Assembly: GCA_038245795.1 (NCBI GenBank)
Contig: JBBRSC010000109.1
Location: 1-10,281, forward strand
Length of the DNA: 10,281 nt
Source of the DNA: JBBRSC01 sp038245795
Lineage (GTDB): Bacteria > Actinomycetota > Acidimicrobiia > Acidimicrobiales > Microtrichaceae
Reading direction: 5' to 3'
Positions 1 to 6,643 of the stretch are shown piece after piece (positions within the stretch are counted from its first letter, which is position 1; every line of letters begins with the position of its first letter). Below the pieces are notes generated by a model. The model was given only the letters and a program-made list of their open reading frames with translations, did not search any database and was not told where the DNA came from. The position numbers and the translations under genes are program-made.

Positions 1-3000
1 AGGACCGGTGCCGGCTCGGGTGCCGGTTCGTCTTCCAACGCGTTCGTCAGCTCAATGGACTCCATTGCCCTGCCGAACGTGAGGGCGCCCGATGCTCGGC
101 CGCCGCGGGACTCGAAGCACCGCACGATCACGTCACCCGATCCGTCTTCTGCGGCCTTCACGGCCTCGATGATGATCCGATCGTCACTGCACGTGACCAC
201 AGGTGACACAACGCGGGCCATCGATCCAGCGACTGGCGACGCTGGCACGGCGCGCACCGCCATGTTGATGCGGTACCCCTCCTCGATCACCCCCAGCTTT
301 CGAAGATGACCGGCGTGGGGCATCACGGCGTAGGTGAACTGATGCCGACCGAGGTCCGCCAGTGGATCGGGGAACTCAGCGCCCTTCACCACCGTCAATC
401 TCAGGGTGGTCGAGGTGCCCCCATCGTCGGTCCGGGTGCGGGTGACGTCATGGCCGTACCGACCGTTGTTCAACATCGCGACACCGAAACCGGGTTCGCC
501 GACATCGATCCACTGGTGGGCACACAACTCGAAACGCGCTGTGTCCCACGAGGTGTTCGTGTGAATGGGGGTGCGGATGTGGCCGTACTGGATATGGCGG
601 ATCACATCGTCGGTGTGAACGTCGAGCGGCCACGCGACCTTCAGGATCTGCTTGCGTTCCTGCCAGTCGAGATCGACATTGACGTCGAGACGCACCGCAT
701 CGGCGCGCAGCTCGAACGTCTCGATCAGCGTCGACGCGCCGGTCGACCCGAACGATCGGGTGACGCGAACGCGTGCGACGATCGGACCCGGGTCGATGAT
801 CTCGATCGAGGTGACCTCGTCGAGGTTTGTGACTCGTCGGCGGTAGTACTCCTCGATGTCCCACGCGTCGTACTCGATGGGGTAGTCGGGATGGATCTGC
901 CACCGACTGCCACGTTCGCCTTGGGCGATCGATTCGCGTCCGGTCGAGTGATGCATGAGCGAGGTCACACACCCGTCGGCCTCGATCACCACGGTCATCC
1001 GGTTATTGGCCAACACCGTCGTGTCGCCAACGGACTTCACGGTCACCGGCGAGTCGACGGCAATCGGCACGGCGGGAGCGATCGTCATCGCGGGGAGCTG
1101 CGCCCGATACGCAACCTTGCCGTCTGCAAGATTCTGCACGCCCTGTCCGGATGGCGAGCCCGCCACGTTCGGGACGACGATCACCTCGTTGCGATCATGC
1201 GGCGCCGGGTTGGCCAGCAGTGCGGTCGACGACCCCGCTGTGAGTCGTGCAAGCGCTGCATCGATGAGCCCGCCAAGCTCGTCGAGGACCTCCGCGTAGG
1301 TGGCTTCGGCTTCGCGATGGACCCACCCGATCGACGATCCCGGCAGGATGTCGTGGAACTGGTGCAGCAGCACTGTCTTCCACAGTCGATCCAACACGGC
1401 GAGGGGATAGCCGTCATCAGGAGACGCTCCGAATGCCATCGTCGACCACAGCTCTGCTTCGCGGAGCGCCAGCTCGCTGAGCCGGTTGCCGACCTTTGTT
1501 CGGGCTTGGCTGGTGTACGTACCGCGATGCATCTCGAAGTAGAGCTCGCCGAACCAGACGGGTGGATCCGGATACTCGGCCTCGGCTGCGTCGAAGAACG
1601 TCTCGGGTGATTCGATCTCGACCCGTGGCAGCCCCTCGAGATTTCGCACCTGGTGGAAGCGGCGCATCATGTCGGGCGACGGACCGCCTCCCCCATCGCC
1701 ATATCCGAACGGCATCAGTGAACGATTGGTGGCACCGTGATCGGCGAAATTCTCGACCGAGTGCGAGAGCTCGCCGACATCCATCATGGCGTTGTACGTA
1801 TCGACCGGTGGGAAGTGCGTGTACACGCGGGTGCCGTCGATGCCCTCCCACAGAAAGGTGTTGTGGGGGATCCGATTGGTGCGGTTCCACGACAGTTTCT
1901 GCGTCAGGAAGCGTTCGGCGCCACCGAGACGGAAGATCTGCGGGAGCGATGCCGGGTACCCGAAAACATCGGGGATCCAGATCTCTCGACACTGGGTTCC
2001 GAAGTGCTCACGAAAGAAACGTTGGCCGTGGATGAGTTGGCGGAGATGCGATTCGCCGCTCGGCATGTTGCCGTCGGCTTCCACCCACGATCCGCCCACG
2101 GGAATCCATTGGCCGGCTTCGGCCTTCGCCTGGATATCGGTGAAGATCGTCGGATAGGTGTCAGCCATCCACTCGTACTGCGCGGCTTGCGAGCAGGCGA
2201 ACTTGAACTCGGGTTCGTCCTCCATGAGCCGTAGGGCGTTGGAGAACGAGCGCGCACATTTTCGGACAGTTTCGCGGAGGGGCCAGAGCCACGCCGAGTC
2301 GATGTGAGCGTGACCGATCGCGGAGATCCGGTGCGCCGAGGGGACCGCTGGTCGGCTCAGCACACCAGCGAGTTGTGCTCGTCCATCAGCGGCGGTTCTG
2401 GCGACGTCGGTCAGATCGAGGGCGTCGACGCACCGTTCGAGCGCCATGAAGATCTCGGCGCGCCGCGGATCGGTCTCGGCGAGCGTCTTGAGCAGCCCGC
2501 GACAGATGTGGATGTCCTCGTGGAGTTCCCAGACGTCCTGCGCCACGACACGCATCTCGAGGGTGCGCAGGACGTACCGAGGGGTGCGCGGCGCGGTGAG
2601 GATGTCGCTGTTGGGATCGGGGAAGCCATCGGTGATGGATGGGTTCGAGGCAGCTTCCACGAGCACGTCGACCCGTTCGCCAGCGACCGCTGAGTCCGTG
2701 AGGCGGAACGTGTTGTTGCGCGGGTGGATGCCCCGGAACGGGCGCCAGTCGCCATCAACGTGTTGGCGCCAGACCATGCCCTCCGCCTGAAATCCCGCCT
2801 CGTTGCCGTCGAAGCCGAGATCTATGAAGGCGTCGACGGGGCGGCCCGACAACTCCTCGGGAATGACGGCTGTGAGGCGGAACCAGGTAGTGGCCCAAGG
2901 CGGACCCCACGGCGTTCCGACCGAAATGGGGGTGTAGGTCGCGGCGAGCGCCGACTCAACGGGGACGGGTTCGCCAGGCTGGCCGGTGACATCGCGGGGG

Positions 3001-3113
3001 ACCTCCCAAGCTTCAGCATCGAATGGGTGCCGCGACTCGACGAGCGCTCCGAGGACATGGCGGTAGTAGACGTTGGCGAAGCGGGACTCGGCAACGGATC
3101 GGTCGAGGTGCAT
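1..3113 (-). CDS. GH38 alpha-mannosidase, Ams1/MAN2C1 type (3' end beyond window)
   Basis: This gene encodes a retaining alpha-mannosidase that removes terminal alpha-mannose from oligosaccharides using a zinc ion. I translated the whole frame from ATG at 3113 to the left edge: 1037 codons without a stop, close to the roughly 1000-1050 residues usual for this class. The N-terminal domain carries the Ams1-like PWGPPWATTWFRLT stretch near residues 70-85. The catalytic domain has GHAHIDSAWLW (zinc ligands H270 and D272), WIPDVFGYP with nucleophile D382, and HQFHDILPGSS with zinc ligand H587. ELYFEMHRGTYTSQ and AMLNNGRYGHDV are further GH38 hallmarks. All catalytic residues are present, so it should be active. 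No signal peptide is visible, which fits a cytosolic enzyme. AGGG lies 7 bases before the start. The last residues seen are Pro/Ala/Glu rich and only a short tail is probably missing. It is transcribed separately from or after the methyltransferase upstream. Substrate linkage is not readable from sequence. Confidence 0.96.
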   Translation of the reverse strand, partial: MHLDRSVAESRFANVYYRHVLGALVESRHPFDAEAWEVPRDVTGQPGEPVPVESALAATYTPISVGTPWGPPWATTWFRLTAVIPEELSGRPVDAFIDLGFDGNEAGFQAEGMVWRQHVDGDWRPFRGIHPRNNTFRLTDSAVAGERVDVLVEAASNPSITDGFPDPNSDILTAPRTPRYVLRTLEMRVVAQDVWELHEDIHICRGLLKTLAETDPRRAEIFMALERCVDALDLTDVARTAADGRAQLAGVLSRPAVPSAHRISAIGHAHIDSAWLWPLRETVRKCARSFSNALRLMEDEPEFKFACSQAAQYEWMADTYPTIFTDIQAKAEAGQWIPVGGSWVEADGNMPSGESHLRQLIHGQRFFREHFGTQCREIWIPDVFGYPASLPQIFRLGGAERFLTQKLSWNRTNRIPHNTFLWEGIDGTRVYTHFPPVDTYNAMMDVGELSHSVENFADHGATNRSLMPFGYGDGGGGPSPDMMRRFHQVRNLEGLPRVEIESPETFFDAAEAEYPDPPVWFGELYFEMHRGTYTSQARTKVGNRLSELALREAELWSTMAFGASPDDGYPLAVLDRLWKTVLLHQFHDILPGSSIGWVHREAEATYAEVLDELGGLIDAALARLTAGSSTALLANPAPHDRNEVIVVPNVAGSPSGQGVQNLADGKVAYRAQLPAMTIAPAVPIAVDSPVTVKSVGDTTVLANNRMTVVIEADGCVTSLMHHSTGRESIAQGERGSRWQIHPDYPIEYDAWDIEEYYRRRVTNLDEVTSIEIIDPGPIVARVRVTRSFGSTGASTLIETFELRADAVRLDVNVDLDWQERKQILKVAWPLDVHTDDVIRHIQYGHIRTPIHTNTSWDTARFELCAHQWIDVGEPGFGVAMLNNGRYGHDVTRTRTDDGGTSTTLRLTVVKGAEFPDPLADLGRHQFTYAVMPHAGHLRKLGVIEEGYRINMAVRAVPASPVAGSMARVVSPVVTCSDDRIIIEAVKAAEDGSGDVIVRCFESRGGRASGALTFGRAMESIELTNALEDEPAPEPAPV

Positions 3114-3168
3114 GAAGGGACCCTAACGAAAGCCCGTGCAATGAGGCGCTGCCGGCGAGCGAATGCTT

Positions 3169-3197
3169 CGCGTGGGAGGTTTCGTTGCCCCATCTAG
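3169..3197 (-). repeat. 29-bp direct repeat, copy A, upstream of the alpha-mannosidase
   Basis: The 29 bases match copy B at 4211-4239 at 26 positions, with mismatches at 3177, 3190 and 3191. Both copies have the same orientation and are 1042 bases apart. On the gene strand the core reads GGCAACGAAACC followed by CCCACGCG. There are 55 bases between the copy and the mannosidase ATG. A 5-bp inverted repeat with a 3-base loop (3159-3171) abuts it on the gene side. It may be a shared promoter or operator, or the end of a decayed insertion sequence. I recognise no known riboswitch or sigma-factor consensus. Confidence 0.8.
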
Positions 3198-3213
3198 GAG
3201 TCTCCGATTCGAA

Positions 3214-3239
3214 GTGGTTGCTTGCGTGGCAACAACCAC
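3214..3239 (-). terminator. Hairpin downstream of the methyltransferase, possible terminator
   Basis: The arms 3214-3220 (GTGGTTG) and 3233-3239 (CAACCAC) pair perfectly. Inside them, after one bulged base at 3221, TTGC (3222-3225) pairs with GCAA (3229-3232) around a 3-base loop, giving an 11-bp stem. It starts about 50 bases after the methyltransferase stop and sits upstream of repeat copy A. No T-run follows on the minus strand, so it would be a tail-less terminator of the kind common in high-GC actinobacteria, or part of a leader structure. Confidence 0.45.
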
Positions 3240-3288
3240 GGGGACTCACTGGGGAGAACGGGGCGGCCTTCGCTCTATCGACTCTGGT

Positions 3289-4149
3289 TCAGCCGAGGCG
3301 CTGAACGAGGTCCGCTACGGCAGGTGGTCGAAAGCCCGTGGTCACGGCGACAAGCGACTCGCCAGTTCGACGGTACAGGCCGGTGCGGGCGGTCGTGTCG
3401 AGGGGATCGGCGGGGCTGTCGATAATGAAGAGGTGCCCGCCATCGGCAACGGTGTGCATCAGGTGCCGGAGGGCATCCATGAGCTGATCATCGGAGAAGT
3501 AGTCGCGGTTGAGAAGATTGGCCACCTTGACAACGTCGGGTGTCGGTCCCTCCCATGGCTGGAAGACGTCGTGCTCGCAGACCGTCACCCGATCATCCTC
3601 GGCAACAAGCCGTCGCACGGCCGGATGGAGGAGTTGGATGGATCGACGGTTGGATGATCGACGTGCTTTGTCGATCATGGGACGGAACAGTCGCGCCACG
3701 ATCGGATTTCCGCCGGGATACGCAACGTAGCCACGACCAGCGATGAGGATGCACTGATCTGCTCTGTCGAAGAACAGTGCGCACTGCTTGATCTCGACGA
3801 CATCGACGGACAGATGGCGGTCGGTGATGAAATAGCGAGCGAAGGACTCACCGAGCAGTTCAATCAGGTCGACGGAAGTCCCGCCGTCGGACGCACCGAT
3901 GTCGAGGATGGTTGCGCCGGTGAAACCAACGAGTTCACGGAGCTTCGCGTCAGGGTCTCGGTGCCGTCCGCGAGCGGTGATCTTGACCGTGCCTCCTAGG
4001 TGAAAGGTGACCATCGCCGCCGAGTACGCCACCGGGTCCGGGTCGTCCTCGAGCACCACCCTCGGATCCTGTTGCCACGGAATGAGGCGGTGTTCACGCA
4101 CTCGTTGGGGCCACTTGCTCCCACTCGGCTTGATTGGGGCTCGCACCAT
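3289..4149 (-). CDS. Class I SAM-dependent methyltransferase, substrate unknown
   Basis: This 286-residue protein is a predicted cytosolic methyl transferase using S-adenosylmethionine. The Rossmann-fold motif I, ILDIGASDGG, is at residues 81-90. D110 stands where an acidic residue after the second strand usually contacts the ribose. VTVCEHDVFQPW (188-199) carries the adenine-contacting acidic position. PDVVKVANLLNRDYF (205-219) and HLFIIDSP (239-246) fit the fourth and fifth strands. Between strands two and three is an insertion of about 60 residues with a hydrophobic GYVAYPGGNP hairpin (140-149), which may form the substrate lid. The first 50 or so residues show no recognisable domain. The ATG at 4149 is the most upstream start possible, because an in-frame TAA lies at 4156-4158. 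No good Shine-Dalgarno sequence precedes it. Repeat copy B lies 61 bases upstream. The methyl acceptor cannot be deduced; proximity to a mannosidase hints at a sugar or lipid acceptor but that is only inference. Confidence 0.85.
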   Translation of the reverse strand: MVRAPIKPSGSKWPQRVREHRLIPWQQDPRVVLEDDPDPVAYSAAMVTFHLGGTVKITARGRHRDPDAKLRELVGFTGATILDIGASDGGTSVDLIELLGESFARYFITDRHLSVDVVEIKQCALFFDRADQCILIAGRGYVAYPGGNPIVARLFRPMIDKARRSSNRRSIQLLHPAVRRLVAEDDRVTVCEHDVFQPWEGPTPDVVKVANLLNRDYFSDDQLMDALRHLMHTVADGGHLFIIDSPADPLDTTARTGLYRRTGESLVAVTTGFRPPAVADLVQRLG

Positions 4150-4210
4150 ATTACTTTACTCGGAACGTCCATCACTCCTGCAACGGCTGCGTTGACTCGC
4201 TCGAAATTTC

Positions 4211-4239
4211 CGCGTGGGTGGTTTCGTTGCCTGATCTAG
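4211..4239 (-). repeat. 29-bp direct repeat, copy B, upstream of the methyltransferase
   Basis: This is the partner of copy A (26 of 29 identical). There are 61 bases between it and the methyltransferase ATG, against 55 in copy A and the mannosidase. The palindrome GAAATTTC (4203-4210) abuts it on the gene side, where copy A has a different inverted repeat. The TAG that closes the transposase-like frame (4236-4238) lies inside the repeat. That leaves open whether the repeat is a regulatory site or an insertion-sequence end. Confidence 0.8.
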
Positions 4240-4361
4240 ACCCTTCGTTTCCGGCGGTGTGTCGTCCACGCCTTGTGGACATGACCGAAGCTGAACGCCC
4301 GCAGGAGCTTCACGATCGTCGATGAGTTCGGGTCATCGACGAGCACGTCGATGCGATCGAT
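4236..4361 (-). pseudogene. Degraded transposase fragment, IS1380-like
   Basis: On the minus strand a short frame reads IDRIDVL at its start, followed by SSTIVKLLRAFSFGHVHK (4272-4331). Many actinobacterial IS1380-family transposases have, in their first third, a segment of the form APSTLGTFLRAFTFGHVRQ preceded by an ID..DVL motif. The resemblance is from memory of the family and has not been aligned. The frame ends 11 codons after the motif at a TAG inside repeat copy B, and nothing matching the DDE catalytic core follows. If the assignment is right this is an N-terminal fragment of a roughly 450-residue transposase. An unrelated small protein is the alternative. Confidence 0.45.
4264..4280. 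other. Short perfect hairpin
   Basis: GTCCAC (4264-4269) pairs with GTGGAC (4275-4280) around a 5-base loop. It lies 24 bases upstream of repeat copy B on the minus strand. A hairpin also precedes copy A, but the two hairpins are not similar in sequence. It may simply be part of the transposase relic or may act as a weak terminator for transcripts coming from the amidohydrolase. Confidence 0.3.
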
Positions 4362-4506
4362 GGTGCGCGAAGTTGGGCTCACAGAAAGAAGCCCATCGGT
4401 GGATCGAGGCTGAGATGAGGCATCCAGGCGCGCCAGCCCGAGATCCTGAAATGAGTCAACAGGCTGCCCATGACCGGATGCTCTGATCACTCGAGTCGAA
4501 TTCTCC

Positions 4507-6189
4507 TCAGGTTCGAATGATCCCACCGCGCAACACGCCACCAGGTCGCGAGTCGAGCGCCTCAGTCTCCGTTGCCCCGTCGCGACGGATGGGAACCCCG
4601 TTGACGAGAACGTGGGTCATGCCGACCGGCTGATCCGCAGTGAGCCGTTCGCCGTCGGCCGGGAAGTCGACGATGCGTCGCAACGGGCCCGGTGCGACAG
4701 TCGCCGGATCGAACACCGCAATGTCCGCCGCCATCCCCTCGGCAATGACGCCCCGACCGGTGAGACCGAAGACACTCGCCGGTTCGCCCGTGAGCTTGTG
4801 AATCGCTCGTTCCAACGGCATCACCTCGCGATCGCGAACCCAGTTGCCCAACAGGTCGGTAGCGAAACACGCATCGCAGAGTTGGCTGACGTGCGCTCCC
4901 GAATCAGCCAATCCGATCAGGACGCCGTCGCGAGGCAACAGCCACGCGATGGCGTCGGGGTCGTCGTTGGCCAACGTCGAATTGAAGCGGGTCGTGAGGT
5001 TGTCATCGAGGGACACATCAAGCATGGCGTCGAGCGGCGACACCCCGCGCTCGGCCGCGATGTCGATGACGAGCCGGCCAATCAGATCAGGGCGGCCCGA
5101 TGACTCGGCCACCGACAATGCCGACCAGTTGAACGGGATGAAACCCCGCCCAGCCAGGTCGGTTTCGGCACGCGCCCGCCAGGCCGGATCGCGATAGGCG
5201 GCCATGCGTTCGGCATGGGTGTGGCTCATCAACTCGGTGAACGTGGCGCGAGTATTGAGCGTGAACGGCTCGGACATGTTCATCTGGAACACGAGTGGAC
5301 GGCATGACACCTGCGGCCACACCTCGATGCCGTCAGCCCGCGCCGCGTCGTGTTCGGCGATGACCTTGAGGTGATACGGCAGGTTCTTCACCGTCAGCAG
5401 CGCCGTCCACGTAATGGGGCGGCCGACCGCCCGTTGCAGTTCGAACAATTCGGCATTCGAGATGACACCCCCCGGCAGGAGCGCAATCACGCCCCGGCCG
5501 ATGTCGCCCACCGGCGCCATGAGACGTCGGATCTCGTTGAGATCCGCAACCCGCGACGGCACCGGGCGACCACCGTCGCCGTTGTGCGTCGGCGACGAAC
5601 TCGAGGCGAACCCGGCAGCCCCTGCCGCCATGGCCTCAGCGACCGATGTCGCCATCGCAGTGAGTTCGGCCTCCGTGGCCGGACGGTCATAGGCCGCCTC
5701 TCCCATGGCGTGCAGACGCAAGGCCGTGTGGCCCACGTAACAGCCGTAGTTGAGCGCGACCCCCCGTCGCTCGACCACATCGAGGTACTGGGGGAATGTC
5801 TCGAACTCGTCCCACGGAACGCCGACGGTCAGCGTGTCGAGACTCATGTCCTCGACGTGTTGAAGGGTGCGCGCCAAGAGCGGCGTGAGGTCGGGTCGGA
5901 TCGGAGCGATCGAGAAACCGCAGTTGCCGGCGATCACGCTGGTCACGCCGTGGTGGCAACTCGGAGTGAGCCACGGATCCCAGAAAACCTGCGCGTCGTA
6001 GTGGGTGTGGATGTCGATGAACCCGGGCGACACGACATGGCCCGAGGCGTCGAGTTCGTCGGCGCCGGCTGAAGCGATGTGGTCAGCGATCTCGGTGATC
6101 ACCCCGTCGGTCACGGCCACATCCGCGATTCGGCCAGGTGCACCGGTTCCGTCGATCACTGTGCCGCCCCGGATCACCAGATCTGCCAT
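4507..6189 (-). CDS. D-aminoacylase-like amidohydrolase
   Basis: This 560-residue protein belongs to the amidohydrolase superfamily, close to the N-acyl-D-amino-acid deacylases that release D-amino acids from N-acyl derivatives. The N-terminal beta-sandwich segment ADLVIRGGTVIDGTG is followed by GFIDIHTHYDAQ with metal ligands H61 and H63. GNCG gives C90, matching the family's metal-binding cysteine, YVGHTALR is at 151-158, and ADSGAH supplies D429, the expected catalytic aspartate. The C-terminal half returns to the sandwich (GVIAEGMAADIAVFD, 480-494). Two metal histidines of classical D-aminoacylases (in ATHMR- and SHLK-type motifs) appear replaced: those places read ALLPG (236-240) and TALLT (262-266). 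Substrate is therefore uncertain, and I do not assign D-aminoacylase activity. AGGTAGG sits 8 bases before the ATG. It follows the haemoglobin gene by 43 bases and is probably the last gene of that operon. Confidence 0.9.
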   Translation of the reverse strand: MADLVIRGGTVIDGTGAPGRIADVAVTDGVITEIADHIASAGADELDASGHVVSPGFIDIHTHYDAQVFWDPWLTPSCHHGVTSVIAGNCGFSIAPIRPDLTPLLARTLQHVEDMSLDTLTVGVPWDEFETFPQYLDVVERRGVALNYGCYVGHTALRLHAMGEAAYDRPATEAELTAMATSVAEAMAAGAAGFASSSSPTHNGDGGRPVPSRVADLNEIRRLMAPVGDIGRGVIALLPGGVISNAELFELQRAVGRPITWTALLTVKNLPYHLKVIAEHDAARADGIEVWPQVSCRPLVFQMNMSEPFTLNTRATFTELMSHTHAERMAAYRDPAWRARAETDLAGRGFIPFNWSALSVAESSGRPDLIGRLVIDIAAERGVSPLDAMLDVSLDDNLTTRFNSTLANDDPDAIAWLLPRDGVLIGLADSGAHVSQLCDACFATDLLGNWVRDREVMPLERAIHKLTGEPASVFGLTGRGVIAEGMAADIAVFDPATVAPGPLRRIVDFPADGERLTADQPVGMTHVLVNGVPIRRDGATETEALDSRPGGVLRGGIIRT

Positions 6190-6232
6190 GACCGCAACCT
6201 ACCTGCGTCTCTGGTGATCCTCCACCGTTTGC

Positions 6233-6643
6233 TCACTGCTCAGGCACTTGCAACTCTGCGTTCACCATCGCGTCGGCGGACATGGCGAAGTACGCGTCGA
6301 ATCGCTCGCGGATCATCGGCTCCGGTGCCAGCACATCAAGCGCGCCGGTCATGGCCGCCATCCATCGATCGCGGCCTGCTTGGTCGATCACGAACGGCTG
6401 GTGTCTCATCCGCAGGCGAGGGTGACCCCGCTCCTCGTTATAGGTCTGGGGCCCGCCCCAGTACTGCGCCAGGAACAACCGGAACCGTCGTCGGGCCGGG
6501 CCGAGATCCGTCGGGTCGGGATACAACGCAAGGAGCGCCTGGTCCGCCTCGACCCGGTCGTAGAACTCGTCGACCAGCCGCTCGAAAAACGCCGCGCCGC
6601 CCACGTAGTCGAACACCGTGATCTGCTGGTCCTCCTCAGCCAT
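6233..6643 (-). CDS. glbO: Group II truncated haemoglobin (trHbO)
   Basis: This 136-residue 2-over-2 globin should bind haem and react with oxygen, peroxide or nitric oxide in the cytosol. Its features match mycobacterial GlbO: FYDRV with the distal tyrosine B10 (Y28), LYPD with tyrosine CD1 (Y41), the signature QYWGGPQTY (60-68), and RGHPRLRMRHQPF containing the proximal haem ligand H81. RDRWMAAM holds the group II/III hallmark tryptophan G8 (W94). Length is normal for the family. The ATG lies inside the end of the upstream F420-type oxidoreductase gene (8-base overlap, 6636-6643), with GAGG 6 bases before it, which indicates translational coupling. In the family, proposed roles include oxygen binding, peroxidase-like chemistry and NO detoxification; the redox partner is generally unclear. 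The overlapping oxidoreductase is a candidate partner by position only. Confidence 0.95.
   Translation of the reverse strand: MAEEDQQITVFDYVGGAAFFERLVDEFYDRVEADQALLALYPDPTDLGPARRRFRLFLAQYWGGPQTYNEERGHPRLRMRHQPFVIDQAGRDRWMAAMTGALDVLAPEPMIRERFDAYFAMSADAMVNAELQVPEQ

Larger units (their letters stand above)
4150..4506. other. Gene-poor gap between methyltransferase and amidohydrolase
   Basis: This 357-base stretch has no intact gene. It holds repeat copy B, a perfect small hairpin and a minus-strand reading frame with a transposase-like segment, each listed separately. An 8-bp palindrome ACTCGAGT (4489-4496) lies just after the amidohydrolase stop. The reading frame starting with ATG at 4541 overlaps the amidohydrolase end and is treated as a relic rather than a functional gene. 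Confidence 0.7.

Noticed and set aside
1..40. GTGCCGG repeats near the left edge as a tandem repeat locus
   Set aside because: They simply encode a short Pro/Ala/Glu-rich stretch near the mannosidase C-terminus (EPAPEPAP).
306..1610. Plus-strand open frame of 434 codons
   Set aside because: It is antisense to the catalytic and C-terminal parts of the GH38 gene, which carries all family motifs. Its translation is rich in Arg, Asp, His and Gly and matches no domain, as expected for a GC-rich shadow frame.
3140..3200. The shared upstream element as a known riboswitch
   Set aside because: Only 29 bases plus a short dyad are conserved, and I recognise none of the known riboswitch core consensuses (SAM, SAH, cobalamin, guanidine, ZTP types).
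4236..4541. A 101-codon minus-strand frame as an intact gene
   Set aside because: Its start overlaps the amidohydrolase 3' end, only its middle looks protein-like (transposase-like), and it stops inside a repeat. It is better read as a relic.
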